Assembly: GCA_016716425.1 (NCBI GenBank)
Contig: JADJWJ010000006.1
Coordinates: 1 to 64,000, forward strand
Origin: Betaproteobacteria bacterium
GTDB taxonomy: Bacteria; Pseudomonadota; Gammaproteobacteria; Burkholderiales; Casimicrobiaceae
Direction of reading: 5' to 3'
Length of the DNA stretch: 64,000 bases
In this document: piece by piece, positions 52,518 through 61,971 of the stretch
How the letters are laid out: each line of letters starts with the position of its first letter
Position numbering within the stretch: the stretch's first letter is position 1
Notes under the pieces: generated by a model
The model's input: the letters and a program-made list of their open reading frames with translations, nothing else
Told to the model about the DNA's origin: nothing
Databases searched by the model: none
Translations under genes and position numbers: made by a program

Positions 52518-53665
52518 CCGAGCGCTACTTCGCGCCCTGCCCGCGCGGGCTCGAGGCCGTGCTCGCGGCGGAGCTCGCGCGCATCGGTGCGGGCGACGTC
52601 GCGCCGGCCGACGGCGGCGTGGGCTTCGCCGGCGACCTGGCCCTCGCGTGGCGCGCCAATCTCGAATCGCGGATCGCGAGCCGCATCCTGTGGCGCGTCG
52701 GCGGCGGCGCCTGCCGCGACGAGCACGCGCTCTACGCTCTCGTCAAGGCGATCGACTGGAAGCGCCACTTCGCGCCGTCGCGGACGCTGCGGGTCGACGT
52801 CGCGGCGACGCGCTCGCCGCTGCCGAGCCTCGAGTTCGCGACGCTGCGCGTCAAGGACGCGGTCTGCGACCGGCTGCGCGACGACACGGGCACGCGACCG
52901 TCGGTCGACAAGCGCGCACCGGACGTCCGCGTGGCGGCCTACCTGACCGAGCGCGACGCGACGATCTACGTCGACACGTCGGGCGAGCCGCTGTTCAAGC
53001 GCGGCTGGCGGCGCGACGCCGAGGAGGCGCCGCTGCGCGAGAACCTCGCGGCCGGCCTGATCGCACTCACCGGCTGGGCGCCGGGCACGCCGTTCCTCGA
53101 CCCGATGTGCGGCAGCGGCACCATCGCGATCGAGGCCGCGCTGATCGCCGCCGGGCGTGCGCCGGGACTCGCGCGGACGTTCGGCTTCCAGAAGCTCGCG
53201 TGGTTCGACGGGCCTGCGTGGCAGCGGATGAAGCAGGCCGCGCGCGACCGCGAGCACGCGGCACCCTCAGCACCGGCGATCTTCGCAAGCGACGCCGCGG
53301 GCGGCGCCGTCGGCAAGACCCTCGCCAACCTGCGCGCGGCGAAGCTCGACGGCTTCGTCGCCGTCGAGCAGGCCGACTTCCTCGCGCGCAGCGCGCCGGC
53401 CGCGCACGGCGTGCTGCTCGCCAATCCGCCGTACGGCGTGCGGCTCGCGGATCGCGACGAGCTCGCGCGCCTCTACCCGCTCGTCGGCGACGCGCTGAAG
53501 CAGCGCTTCGCCGGCTGGACCGCGTACTTCTTCACCGGCGACCTGCGGCTGCCGAAGCTCATCCACCTCAAGGTCGCGCGCAAGACGCCGCTCTTCAACG
53601 GCGCGCTCGAGTGCCGGCTGTTCGAGTTTCCGATCGTCGCCGGACGCCACGCACCCGGCGCGTGA
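52514..53665 (+). CDS. THUMP-domain 23S rRNA guanine methyltransferase (RlmL N-terminal-like)
   Basis: 383 residues with a ferredoxin-like/THUMP N-terminus (YFAPCPRGLEAVLAAELARIGAG) and a Rossmann methyltransferase domain with LDPMCGSGTIAIEAALIAAG and catalytic NPPYGVRL. The family (YpsC/RlmL-N) makes N2-methylguanine in rRNA. The second, RlmK-like half of E. coli RlmL is absent, which is common in betaproteobacteria. GTG 52514 overlaps the permease stop (GTGA). Confidence 0.88.
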   Translation: MTERYFAPCPRGLEAVLAAELARIGAGDVAPADGGVGFAGDLALAWRANLESRIASRILWRVGGGACRDEHALYALVKAIDWKRHFAPSRTLRVDVAATRSPLPSLEFATLRVKDAVCDRLRDDTGTRPSVDKRAPDVRVAAYLTERDATIYVDTSGEPLFKRGWRRDAEEAPLRENLAAGLIALTGWAPGTPFLDPMCGSGTIAIEAALIAAGRAPGLARTFGFQKLAWFDGPAWQRMKQAARDREHAAPSAPAIFASDAAGGAVGKTLANLRAAKLDGFVAVEQADFLARSAPAAHGVLLANPPYGVRLADRDELARLYPLVGDALKQRFAGWTAYFFTGDLRLPKLIHLKVARKTPLFNGALECRLFEFPIVAGRHAPGA

Positions 53666-53717
53666 CGCGCGCGATGGTAGACTGGCAATCCGTTCCGGCC
53701 GAAGCACGATCGCCACC

Positions 53718-53924
53718 ATGCCCATGCTCCCCTCCCGGCACTACGTGTCGGACCACACGAAGTTCATCCGCGCGCTGCTCGAGGCGAAGCCCGAGCTGCC
53801 GAAGCAGCAGCATGACGGCCGCAAGATCTGGTGGGACAGGACGCCCGACGACGTGAGCGAGCGCCGGCAGATGGACGCAGGGCGCGTCCCGCAGCAGCCG
53901 TACGTCTACTACCAGACCGATTAG
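53718..53924 (+). CDS. DUF3460 family protein
   Basis: 68 residues with the family pattern YVSDHTKFIRALLEAKPEL, RKIWWDRTPDD and VPQQPYVYYQTD. Small, hydrophilic, cytoplasmic, found almost only in Burkholderiales and relatives. Function unknown. It supports the taxonomic assignment. Confidence 0.88.
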   Translation: MPMLPSRHYVSDHTKFIRALLEAKPELPKQQHDGRKIWWDRTPDDVSERRQMDAGRVPQQPYVYYQTD

Positions 53925-53980
53925 CGGTCAATCACCAGGACGTCGTTTCTGTTCGGCATGCGGCAGGCGCGTGCCGTCCT

Positions 53981-54007
53981 TCGTCGTCGCCGCGAAGGCG
54001 GGGACGA
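53981..54007. repeat. Short extragenic palindrome
   Basis: TCGTCGTCGCCGCGAAGGCGGGGACGA is another, slightly mismatched, copy of the CCGCGAAGGCGGGG core, between the convergent DUF3460 and binding-protein genes. Confidence 0.6.
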
Positions 54008-54063
54008 TTGTGCAGGAGGCATGCGGCTCGGAAGCAACGACGTGGTAGCCAGCAACCCGCGTT

Positions 54064-54804
54064 TCAGGCTGCCGCCGGCGCGACGATCGCGTCGCGCTGC
54101 CCGCTGCGGCCAAGGCCCTCGGCGACGAAGCCGGACGCCTTCAGTTCCTCGATCATGCCGCGCAGGTAGCGCAAGCCCGCGGCGCGGCCCTTCGGCGTTC
54201 CCATCGCCTGCTCGATCGCCATGAAGCGGCCGTCCATGACCCGCAGGTCCGCGCGTCCGCGCGCGAACGTCTGCAGCGGCGACTTGACCCCCGCCGCCAC
54301 CTCCAGCCCGTCGCGCAGGAACATCTCGATCGCCGCGGGACCCGTCGGCGCGCGCACGAGCTGCGCGTGGCGGATCGTGCGCGACAGGTAGAGGTCGTAC
54401 GCGCTGCCGGTGCCCACGGCAACGCGCACGCCGGGCCGGTCGACGTCGTCGATCGTCCGCAGCGGCGAGCCGGCAGGCACCATGTACGTCCCCTCGATAA
54501 TCACGTACGGCGCGGTGAAGTCGATCTCGGCGGCGCGCTTGGGGTCGATGGCGAGGAACGCGACGTCCCACGCGCCGTCTTCGAGCGCGGCGAAGACCTT
54601 ACCGGCGGCGTCGAACGTGACGAGCGCCACGCCGACGCCGAGCCGGCGCCCGAGTTCGCATGCGATGTCGACCGACACGCCGCGCGCCTCGCCCGTCGCC
54701 GGGTCCGTTTGCGCCAGCACCGGGTTGCCGAAGTTGATGGCGGCCCGCACGCGGCCCGCGGGCGCCAGCGCGGCAATGACGTCTGCTGCAACCTTCGGGT
54801 CCAT
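54064..54804 (-). CDS. Family 3 (amino-acid-type) solute-binding protein lacking a signal peptide
   Basis: 246 residues of the SBP_bac_3 fold: RAAINFGNPVLAQ, GVSVDIACELGRRLGVGV, FDAAGKVFAALEDGAWDVAFLAI, IDFTAPYVIIEGTYMV and the C-terminal LKASGFVAEGL. From ATG 54804 there is no export signal, and no transporter genes are adjacent. It may work as a cytoplasmic sensor or have a lost 5' end. Confidence 0.75.
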   Translation of the reverse strand: MDPKVAADVIAALAPAGRVRAAINFGNPVLAQTDPATGEARGVSVDIACELGRRLGVGVALVTFDAAGKVFAALEDGAWDVAFLAIDPKRAAEIDFTAPYVIIEGTYMVPAGSPLRTIDDVDRPGVRVAVGTGSAYDLYLSRTIRHAQLVRAPTGPAAIEMFLRDGLEVAAGVKSPLQTFARGRADLRVMDGRFMAIEQAMGTPKGRAAGLRYLRGMIEELKASGFVAEGLGRSGQRDAIVAPAAA

Positions 54805-55060
54805 CGGATTGCCTCCGCCTGGCGTGGATCGGCACTTCGCCGCGCCGTGGATGAAATTGCGCGGCGCATGCGCGCCACGCGTTCACGGCGGATGCTAGCA
54901 GGCTGGTGAAATTCGCGGCGACATCAACTTTCCGGTGTCATCCCGCGCGACGCGGGGCGCTCGCGAATCGGCGGGCGTGCGCGGGAGGGCGGCGCCGCGC
55001 AGGAGACGCAGCGCTTCAACCTCCTGCTGGCGCAGTCCGGGTGCCACGCACCGCCGGCGC

Positions 55061-55066
55061 TACAAT
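55061..55066 (+). promoter_or_regulatory. -10 box (TACAAT) directly before the 812-residue protein
   Basis: TACAAT in GGCGCTACAATGCGCGCC overlaps the first possible ATG (55065) and ends 7 nt before ATG 55074. If it is used, transcription begins almost at the start codon, implying a leaderless mRNA. Confidence 0.45.
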
Positions 55067-55073
55067 GCGCGCC

Positions 55074-57512
55074 ATGCCGGACACGCCCGCACCATCGCTC
55101 GACGACCCGCGCGGACCGCGGCAACGCGCGCGCGGCGGCGCGCTGCGGACGTTCGCCGTCGTCCTCGCGATCGTCGCCGCCGTCGCGGGTGTGGAGATCT
55201 GGTCGCTGGTCGCGCACAACCGCGAGCGCGCGACGCCGCCGCCGCCGACCCTGCCGGCGACCGTCGCGCAACGCCAAGGCGGACCGGTCGGCGACGTCGA
55301 CGCACCGGCCGGCGAAGCGGTCATCGGCCCGCGCATCGCGATCTCGGGCTGGGCGCTCGACCCGGCCGGCGTGCGCGCCGTCGAGATCCGCGTCAACGGC
55401 CGGGCGTTCCCCGCGAAGACCGGCATCGCGCGTCCCGACGTCGCGGCGGCGAAGCCAGGCATCGCGAACAACGCGAACGCGGGCTTCGAGTTCAGCGGCG
55501 ACTTCTCCGCGTACCCGGCGGCCCCGGGCACCGACCGACGCACGCTCGCGATCGTCGCCGTGGCGGCCGACGGGCGCGAGACGGTGCTCGGCACGAAGAG
55601 CCTGATCGAGCCCTCGGCACTCGCGCGGTGGGCCGGCTTCACGCCGGCGCGTCCCGAGCCGTTCCACCTGCTGCCGGCGCTGTCGGGCCTGGACCTGGGC
55701 GGCGCGAGCGAGCTCGACTCGCTCTACGCGCCGTACTTCTCGCCGACCGTGCGCGGCGGCTTCCGCGTGCCGATCCTCTACCTGCGCATGACCAAGGGCG
55801 CCGCCGGCGACTACGCGTTCGATCCCGACTGGGACCCGAAGCGCACGTGCGGCGAGCGCCGCATCGGCGACGACTCGCTCAATGCCGTGCTCGCACACTC
55901 GATCGCGCAGCGCCTGCCGGTGCTGGTGACGCTCAACGGCGGCATCTGGGCGGATGCGTACTGCGACGTGCCGCAGTGGGACGTCAACGACCGCCTCGAG
56001 CAGGACCCGGCCAACTGCCAGTGGAACGAGAAGAACGAGGTGATGCCCGACGACTTCCTGAAGGGCCTGCCCGGCTCGCAGGATTCGCCGGAACTCGCCC
56101 GCTCGCTGACATTCAACGTCCACGCCGCCAACGTGCGCCGCTACAAGCAGCGCAACCTGCAGCAGGCGGGCGCGATCCTCGCCGCGTTCGCGCGCGCGCA
56201 CCCCGACCTCTTCGTCGGCGTCAACCTCGACCCCGACACCTACGTCAATCCGTTCTTCGCCGAGCGCCAGTGGTACGACTACAACCCCGGCACGCTGCGC
56301 CAGTTCCGCGAGTGGCTCGCCGGCACGGGTCCGTATGCGGGGCGGCCGGGCAAGGGCGTGCCCGACCTGTCGGCGTACCGGCGCGCGCGCCCGCTGACGC
56401 TCGCCGACGTGAATCGCCTCGCCGGCCGCGACTGGCAGCGCTGGAACGACGTCGATCCACCGCGGTCTTTCCCGCGTGCGCCGGCCGGCAGTACAGCACC
56501 GTTCTGGAACGATCCGTGGGTGCGCGAGTGGAAGGTGTTCCGCCGCCACCTCGTCCACCTGCACTACGACGAGCTCGCGCGCTGGCTGACCGAGGCCGGC
56601 ATCGCGCGCGACCGGATATGGTCATCGCAGGGGCTGATGGCGCCGCGCGGCGACTCGATGCCGTTCGCGATCGACCTCGCCAGCGCGCCGCGCAATTACG
56701 ACTCAGGCGGCATGTCGCTCACCGGGGCCAAGCCCGCACTCGGGCACCTCGGCGTGATCCTCTACGGCGAAGCCGCGGTGAACGACGTGCCGATGGACAA
56801 CGGCAGGTCGTTGTTCGCGACGCTGGCCGAGATCGACCCGCGCTGGGCGATCGTCGAGTACAACACGGCCGACCTGCGCAATCCGCAGGCGCAGCCGACC
56901 TACGTCGCCGCGTACCGGGGCCTGCGCGACATGTGGAATTTCGGCGCGCGCTACATGTCGCCGATGGCGTGGAACGGCAGCAACGGCGCGTTCGCGGGCC
57001 AGCCCGGCTACACGACGTTCACCGCGTGGCGCAACACGCCGCTCGAGGACGCCGCGCGCGACTTCATGCTCGCGCGCGCGGGCCTGCCCCTCGGCGCCGT
57101 CCTCTACACGTTCGGCACGCAGGTCCACGCCGACGGCGACGGCTGGACGGCGGAGTTAGGCTCGCTCGCGCTCGGCCGCGGCCACGTCGCGCTGCAGCCC
57201 GACGCCAACCGGCGCGTTACGCTGACCTCGCCGCGCGGCCTGCCGGCGTCCGTGCGCACGGCCAGAGAGTTCGTGCTGGGCCTGCCTGCCGACAGCGGCG
57301 TGCGGCGCGTCCGCGTGCAGGGCCGGCGCGGCCCCGACAGCGGATGGGAGACGCTCGCCGACGCGTCCGGTCCCGCGCTGCGCGCGACCGCGGCGGGCAT
57401 CGCCGTCGCGCGCACGACGGGCGCGCGCAACGTCGCGTTCGACCAGCTCCGCATCGAACTCTCCTTCCCCTCCACCTCCGTCCGCGTACTTACGCGCATC
57501 GCCATGCTGTGA
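55074..57512 (+). CDS. Large membrane-anchored protein with a possible glycoside-hydrolase-like barrel
   Basis: 812 residues from ATG 55074. A polar N-terminus and one anchor helix (TFAVVLAIVAAVAGVEIWSLV, about 25-45) place the rest in the periplasm. Residues about 80-190 look like an Ig/Big-type beta domain (ISGWALDPAGVRAVEIRVNG). Residues about 220-700 have features of a (beta/alpha)8 glycosidase of the GH42/GH-A type: VPILYLRMTKG, PVLVTLNGGIWADAYCDVPQWDVN, VGVNLDPDTYVNPFF, RRHLVHLHYDELARWLTEAGI, WAIVEYNTADLRNP. I cannot assign catalytic residues. The C-terminal part is another beta-rich domain. It may act on glycans, but no family is certain. Confidence 0.65.
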   Translation: MPDTPAPSLDDPRGPRQRARGGALRTFAVVLAIVAAVAGVEIWSLVAHNRERATPPPPTLPATVAQRQGGPVGDVDAPAGEAVIGPRIAISGWALDPAGVRAVEIRVNGRAFPAKTGIARPDVAAAKPGIANNANAGFEFSGDFSAYPAAPGTDRRTLAIVAVAADGRETVLGTKSLIEPSALARWAGFTPARPEPFHLLPALSGLDLGGASELDSLYAPYFSPTVRGGFRVPILYLRMTKGAAGDYAFDPDWDPKRTCGERRIGDDSLNAVLAHSIAQRLPVLVTLNGGIWADAYCDVPQWDVNDRLEQDPANCQWNEKNEVMPDDFLKGLPGSQDSPELARSLTFNVHAANVRRYKQRNLQQAGAILAAFARAHPDLFVGVNLDPDTYVNPFFAERQWYDYNPGTLRQFREWLAGTGPYAGRPGKGVPDLSAYRRARPLTLADVNRLAGRDWQRWNDVDPPRSFPRAPAGSTAPFWNDPWVREWKVFRRHLVHLHYDELARWLTEAGIARDRIWSSQGLMAPRGDSMPFAIDLASAPRNYDSGGMSLTGAKPALGHLGVILYGEAAVNDVPMDNGRSLFATLAEIDPRWAIVEYNTADLRNPQAQPTYVAAYRGLRDMWNFGARYMSPMAWNGSNGAFAGQPGYTTFTAWRNTPLEDAARDFMLARAGLPLGAVLYTFGTQVHADGDGWTAELGSLALGRGHVALQPDANRRVTLTSPRGLPASVRTAREFVLGLPADSGVRRVRVQGRRGPDSGWETLADASGPALRATAAGIAVARTTGARNVAFDQLRIELSFPSTSVRVLTRIAML

Positions 57513-60500
57513 CGGCAGGGCGGTGGACAGCGGCCCCCTGGTTTCCCCCCCCGGGGGCCGGGGCCCCCCCCCCGCCCCCCGGGCCCCCGCCCCCGCCCCC
57601 CCGCCCCCGTCCCCCCCCCCCCGGGGGGGGGCCCCCCCCCCCCACCGGGGGCCCCGGCCCCCCCCCCCCCCGGCGCCCCCCGGGGCCCCCCGCCCCCCCC
57701 CCCCCGCCCCCCGGGGTTTTTTTTTTTTTTGGTTCTACCCGGGCGGCCCGGGGGGGGGTTTTTTTGGGGGGAGCGGCGCCCCCCCGTTTCCGGGGGGGCG
57801 GCCCCGCGGCCCCGCGGCCGGCCCCCCGGCGGCCGGGGGGCGGCCCGGGGGCCCGGGGCCCCGGGGCCGTTTTTCCCCGGGGGCCCCCGGCCCGCCCCGC
57901 CCCGGGGCCGGCGCCCCCGGGAAGGCCGGGGGGCCCCCCCCGGGGGGGGGGGCCCCCCCGGGGGGGGGGGGCCGTATTTTTTGGGGGGGGGCGGGGGGCC
58001 GGGGGGTTGTGTTGTTATACAAAGTCGGCCCCCGTTGCGGTAGGTCCAGCGGATCCGCCGGCCGTCGTCGTCGTAGTCGCGAAACGTAGCGGCCGTTGCC
58101 CCACCGCCACGCCCTGCCGGTCCGAATCTTGGCGCGGTCACGTCCCGCTCGCCACGGCGTCCCGTTCACCGTCAATGCCACGCTCCGGTTGTTTGTGGTA
58201 CGCGTAGCCGACCTGCTGGCCTGATGGGGTCGTGAGGGTCGCGGAGTTTTCTCGCTGGTGGTGGGAAGCGGGGGTTGGCGGTCGTCTGCGCTTCTGTTTG
58301 CCACCGCCCGTGCGGCCTAGGTCCGTGTTGTGTTCGTTGCCGTCAACGAGCTGGGTCAGCCGGCCTCTCGCGCCGGGGGACCCTGCGTCGGTGACTGCGT
58401 GTTCGCTCGTGCCGTCAGCCGTACACGGCTCGCCCCGTCCGTCTACGTCAGTTTACCCCGCGCGCTCGCAGTGAGGTGGCTGGCGGCTGTAGGTGCTGGC
58501 GGTGCGCCGGTGTCCAGCTGACCTGGGTGGGGGGTTGTCCGTGCCATCGTTTTGTGGTCGGGTAGGCTGGTCACCTGCGCCGCCGCCGGTTTTTTTGTGT
58601 GGTGTTGCCGGCCGGGTCGCACTGCTCAGTTACGGCTCAGCGCCGCTGCTCGTGGTGCGCGGCTACCCGGTCGGTCGACGTCAGCGGGTTGCTGCTGCCG
58701 TCGTAGGTGAAGGCAAGGTCGGCCTGCCCCACGCTCCAGCCCTGCGTGCCAGCCGTTCATCATTTGTCCACGTGGCTGGGCACGCCATCCTGCCCGGGTC
58801 TTACGCGCTCCTGCGTCCGCTGCCCGCTGTGTCAGCGCCGCGCGTGTTGTCCGGTTGGTTTGTGCCGTCGGCGATCTCTGCTACCAGCCGGTGCGCGGCG
58901 CCAGGGTTTCCGGGAGCACGACACCCGTGGTTGGCTCGCCGCGTCGTAGACGACCTCGCCGCCGCCTCGCCGCCGACGCGTTCGGTCAGGCGGGCCGCGC
59001 GCGAGCCTGCTTCGGACCGATGGTGGATCGCGCGTCGTCGACACCGGTGGCCGCTGTCGCCCGGCGTGACGGACCGGCTTGCCCTCATGGCCTGCAACCG
59101 CCCTGCGGCGCCTGGGCCCGGTCGTTAAGGGCCCTGCGGTCGCAATCTTCGCCGTTTGGTTGCTGTGTCGCAGACGCCTGTCCCGAAGTGCGCCACGCTC
59201 GACCCCCAACGCGCGTTCTCGTTCGCGCCGCCGGTCGTTTTTTTCGGCGCAACGTTGGTTTTCGCGTCAGGCCGCCGATTGTCGTAGGGGTGAAACGTGA
59301 TATGGCGCGGCGGCTGTCGGCGCGGCTTTGGGGGGGGGGGGGGGGCCGGCAGACGGCGCCGGTTTATCGCGCCTGCCGACTAATGCACGCGCGCGGTTCA
59401 CCGCCTGGGGCGTGACCGCGTCTGCCGCGGGGGGGGGGGGCGCCCGGAAGGCTTGCTCGGCTGCGCCAGCGCGTGCCCACCGCCGCGCCCTGTTCCTTCC
59501 CGAACGGGGGGGGACCCGGGGGGCACCACCACAACAACTATGCGGGCACAATCGAACCGCCCACCCGGGTTCTCCTTCTCGAACTCGACCCAGTTCCTGG
59601 GCAAACGCGCTCGGCACGGAAAACTGCGGGCGGCCGAGCGCGATCCCATTTTTTTTTTTTCCCGGGGGGTGCGGGGGCCTGGGGGGGGCCCCCCGGCAGC
59701 CCCCCGCGCCCGCCCCCCGGGGGGGGGGCCCCCCCCGCCCCGCCGGGGGGGGGGGCCCCCCGGGCCCCCCCCCAGCCGGCGCCCCCCCGGTTCCTTCCCC
59801 CCTCCCGGGGGTGGCCCCCCCCCGCGGGGGGGTGTGGGCCGGCCGGGGGGGGGGGGGGGGCCGTGTAGCCGAAACAGCGATGCGCGCTGACAGCCTGCGA
59901 CGACTTGCGTCAGGCGCCCGCCCCTGGCCGCCGCCGCGTGCGAGCTGCGCGCCCTTGTATGGTCACGAGGCGCTCCCTCACCCCGCGCCACCCTCGCCCC
60001 GCGCGGGAGAGCGTGAACGATCGCCGCTTGGTGCCGGTCCCGGTGCCGAGTGCGACTCGAACAACTCCCGCGTGCTGGTGTGCAACGTCGATCGCGCCCA
60101 ACCATGGCTGGACGCGGGGCGCCGGAATGCCCAGAGAAGAGACGACAGCCGCGGCACTCGCGGAGGCCGACCCCGCCTGGCTCGGTTTCAGCAGCCGGAC
60201 GCAGGGCGGACGCGGTGAAAGCTGCGTTCAGCGCGCACACGCGCGCTACCGAGCGGGGGCCACCGAAGCGACCTCTGGCCGGCGCCAAAGCGGCGCGCTC
60301 CGTTGAACCAGGCCGCGGCGGAAAGCGGATGAAGCGGTGGCGACCCGGGCGAGCCGACACGCGAAGGGGGCGCCCACGAAGCGGTGGGGATCGACGGCAT
60401 GTGCGAGTCGGCGCCGCGAGGCGACACGAAGTCGCTGCCATCGCGGTCCGGCACAAGGAGCCGAGGCCCGAAGCTTTCCGTGCCGACTTCATCGGGCGCG

Positions 60501-60553
60501 AATCGTGCAAGCGGTCGCGCAGCGACCCGCCGCGTGATTTGCGCACGCGCCGG
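57513..60553. other. Corrupted low-complexity stretch, no trustworthy gene
   Basis: 3 kb dominated by poly-C and poly-G runs (densest at 57550-58000 and 59640-59860) that interrupt any reading frame. Long open frames across it are artefacts of homopolymers. Between the runs, at about 58030-59300, there is ordinary-looking DNA carrying frame-shifted RHS fragments on the minus strand. From 59880 to 60550 the sequence is less disturbed but still gives no recognisable protein. The picture fits failed consensus over a repetitive locus, or a mis-join between two contigs. Confidence 0.7.
58030..59300 (-). pseudogene. Fragments of an RHS/YD-repeat protein gene
   Basis: Minus-strand translations in changing frames give DYDDDGRRIRWTYRNGG (about 58030-58085), VNGTPW with FGPAGRG (58090-58180), SATLTTPSGQQVGYAY (58198-58250), RLTQLVDGN (58340-58375) and GWSVGQADLAFTYDGS (58683-58750). 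These match the order of motifs in RHS/YD-repeat proteins (LTTPSGQ.VGYAY, VNGTP, FGP.RGW.WGNG, YD.DGR). Every few dozen bases a frameshift intervenes, so either the gene is dead or, more likely, the sequence is wrong. The ends cannot be set. Confidence 0.6.
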
Positions 60554-61957
60554 TCACTTGTCGTCGATCTTGTACTCGACGTAGGCCTTGTCGCGCACCT
60601 GGCGCATGAACTCGCCGAACTGCTCGTCCGCCTTGCGCGCGCGGATCGCCTGCCGCGCCTGATCGCGCTTGCGCGCCTCGGTGACGTCCTGCGTGCGCCG
60701 CTCCTCGACCAGGATCAGGTGCCAGCCGAACGGCGTGCGCACGGGGCCGGACATCTCGCCGATCTTGAGCTTCGCCATCGCCTGCTCGAACTCGGGCACC
60801 GTGTCGCCCGGGCTGATCCAGCCGAGGTCGCCGCCCTTGCTCGACGAGCCGTCCTCCGAGTTGACCTTCGCCTGGTCGGCAAACTTGGCGCCCTGCTCGA
60901 TGCGGTCCTTCACGCGGTCGATCTTCGCCTTGGCCTCGGACTCGGACGTCACCTCGTTCACGCGCACGAGGATGTGGCGCGCGTGCGTCTGGTCGACGAT
61001 GGTCGGCGCGTTGCGGCTGCGCGAGTCGTTCACCTTGACGATGTGGAAGCCGCCTGCGCTGCGCAGCACCGGCGACACGTCGCCCTTGCTCATCGTGCGC
61101 ACGGCCGACTGGAACACCGTCGGCAGGCGCGCCGGGGTCCGCCAGCCGAGGTCGCCGCCCTGGATCGCGTCCTGCGCGTCGGAGTACGCGGCGGCCACCT
61201 GGCTGAACTCCTTGCCGCTCTTGAGCTGCGCCAGCGCCTCCTCGGCGCGGCGGCGGCGCACGTCGATCTGGTCGGGCGTGGCCTGGTCGGGCACGCCGAC
61301 CATGATGTGCGAGAGCAGATACTCGTTCTCGCCGCCCGCCTGCGCGGCGACGGTGGCCAAGTAGTTCTCCACCTCGGCCTCGGAGACCTGCACGCGGCTG
61401 TCGACCTCGCGCTCGCGCAGCCGCTGGATCGTCACCTCGCGCCGGATGTCCTCGCGGTACTTCGCGTACGAGATCTTCTCGCGGTCGAGCACGCGCCGCA
61501 GCTCTTCCGGCGACACCTTGTTCTCCTGCGCGATGCGCAGGATCGTACGCTCGACCGTCTGGTCGTCGACGCGAACCCCGTTGTCCTTGGCGAACTGCAG
61601 CAGCGCCCGCTCGACGATCAGGCGTTCGAGCACCTGCGCCTCGAGGGCGTCCGGTGCCGGCGGCCGCACGTTCGCCGTCTTCATCTGCGCGAGGACGATG
61701 CGCTTCTGCTCGTCCAACTCGAACTGCGTCAGCGCCTCGTCGTTGACGACGGCGATCACGCGGTCGAGCGGCACGGTAGCCGTGGCGGGGCGCGGCGGCG
61801 CGGCCGGGCGGGCGGCGGGCGGCTTGCCGGGACGCGGCCCGGCACCGGGCACCTGGATGCTGCCGCCGGACGTCGTCGGCTGTGCCGACGCGAACGCGGC
61901 CACACCCGCCGCAGCGACCGCGGCGAGCAACGACAGGGCGGGACGACGGCGTGCCAT
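60554..61957 (-). CDS. surA: Periplasmic chaperone/peptidyl-prolyl isomerase SurA
   Basis: 467 residues with a signal peptide (LSLLAAVAAAGVAAFASAQ), a proline-rich linker, the SurA N-domain (DRVIAVVNDEALTQFELDEQ) and two parvulin domains (about 225-325, with LSHIMVGV ... GGDLGWRTP ... SAGGFHIVKV; and about 335-440, with ARHILVRV ... GGDLGWISPG ... TPFGWHLILV). It escorts outer-membrane proteins, LptD among them, through the periplasm. ATG 61957 lies 14 bp after the lptD stop, in the usual lptD-surA order; the normally following pdxA is absent. Confidence 0.95.
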   Translation of the reverse strand: MARRRPALSLLAAVAAAGVAAFASAQPTTSGGSIQVPGAGPRPGKPPAARPAAPPRPATATVPLDRVIAVVNDEALTQFELDEQKRIVLAQMKTANVRPPAPDALEAQVLERLIVERALLQFAKDNGVRVDDQTVERTILRIAQENKVSPEELRRVLDREKISYAKYREDIRREVTIQRLREREVDSRVQVSEAEVENYLATVAAQAGGENEYLLSHIMVGVPDQATPDQIDVRRRRAEEALAQLKSGKEFSQVAAAYSDAQDAIQGGDLGWRTPARLPTVFQSAVRTMSKGDVSPVLRSAGGFHIVKVNDSRSRNAPTIVDQTHARHILVRVNEVTSESEAKAKIDRVKDRIEQGAKFADQAKVNSEDGSSSKGGDLGWISPGDTVPEFEQAMAKLKIGEMSGPVRTPFGWHLILVEERRTQDVTEARKRDQARQAIRARKADEQFGEFMRQVRDKAYVEYKIDDK

Positions 61958-61971
61958 CGCGTGAACTCCTT

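Noticed and set aside
55065..55073. ATG 55065 as start of the 812-residue protein
   Set aside because: It overlaps the TACAAT box; ATG 55074 three codons later is preferred.
57523..58207. Proline/glycine-rich open frames in the corrupted stretch
   Set aside because: They translate poly-C and poly-G runs in several frames at once; no ribosome site or homology.
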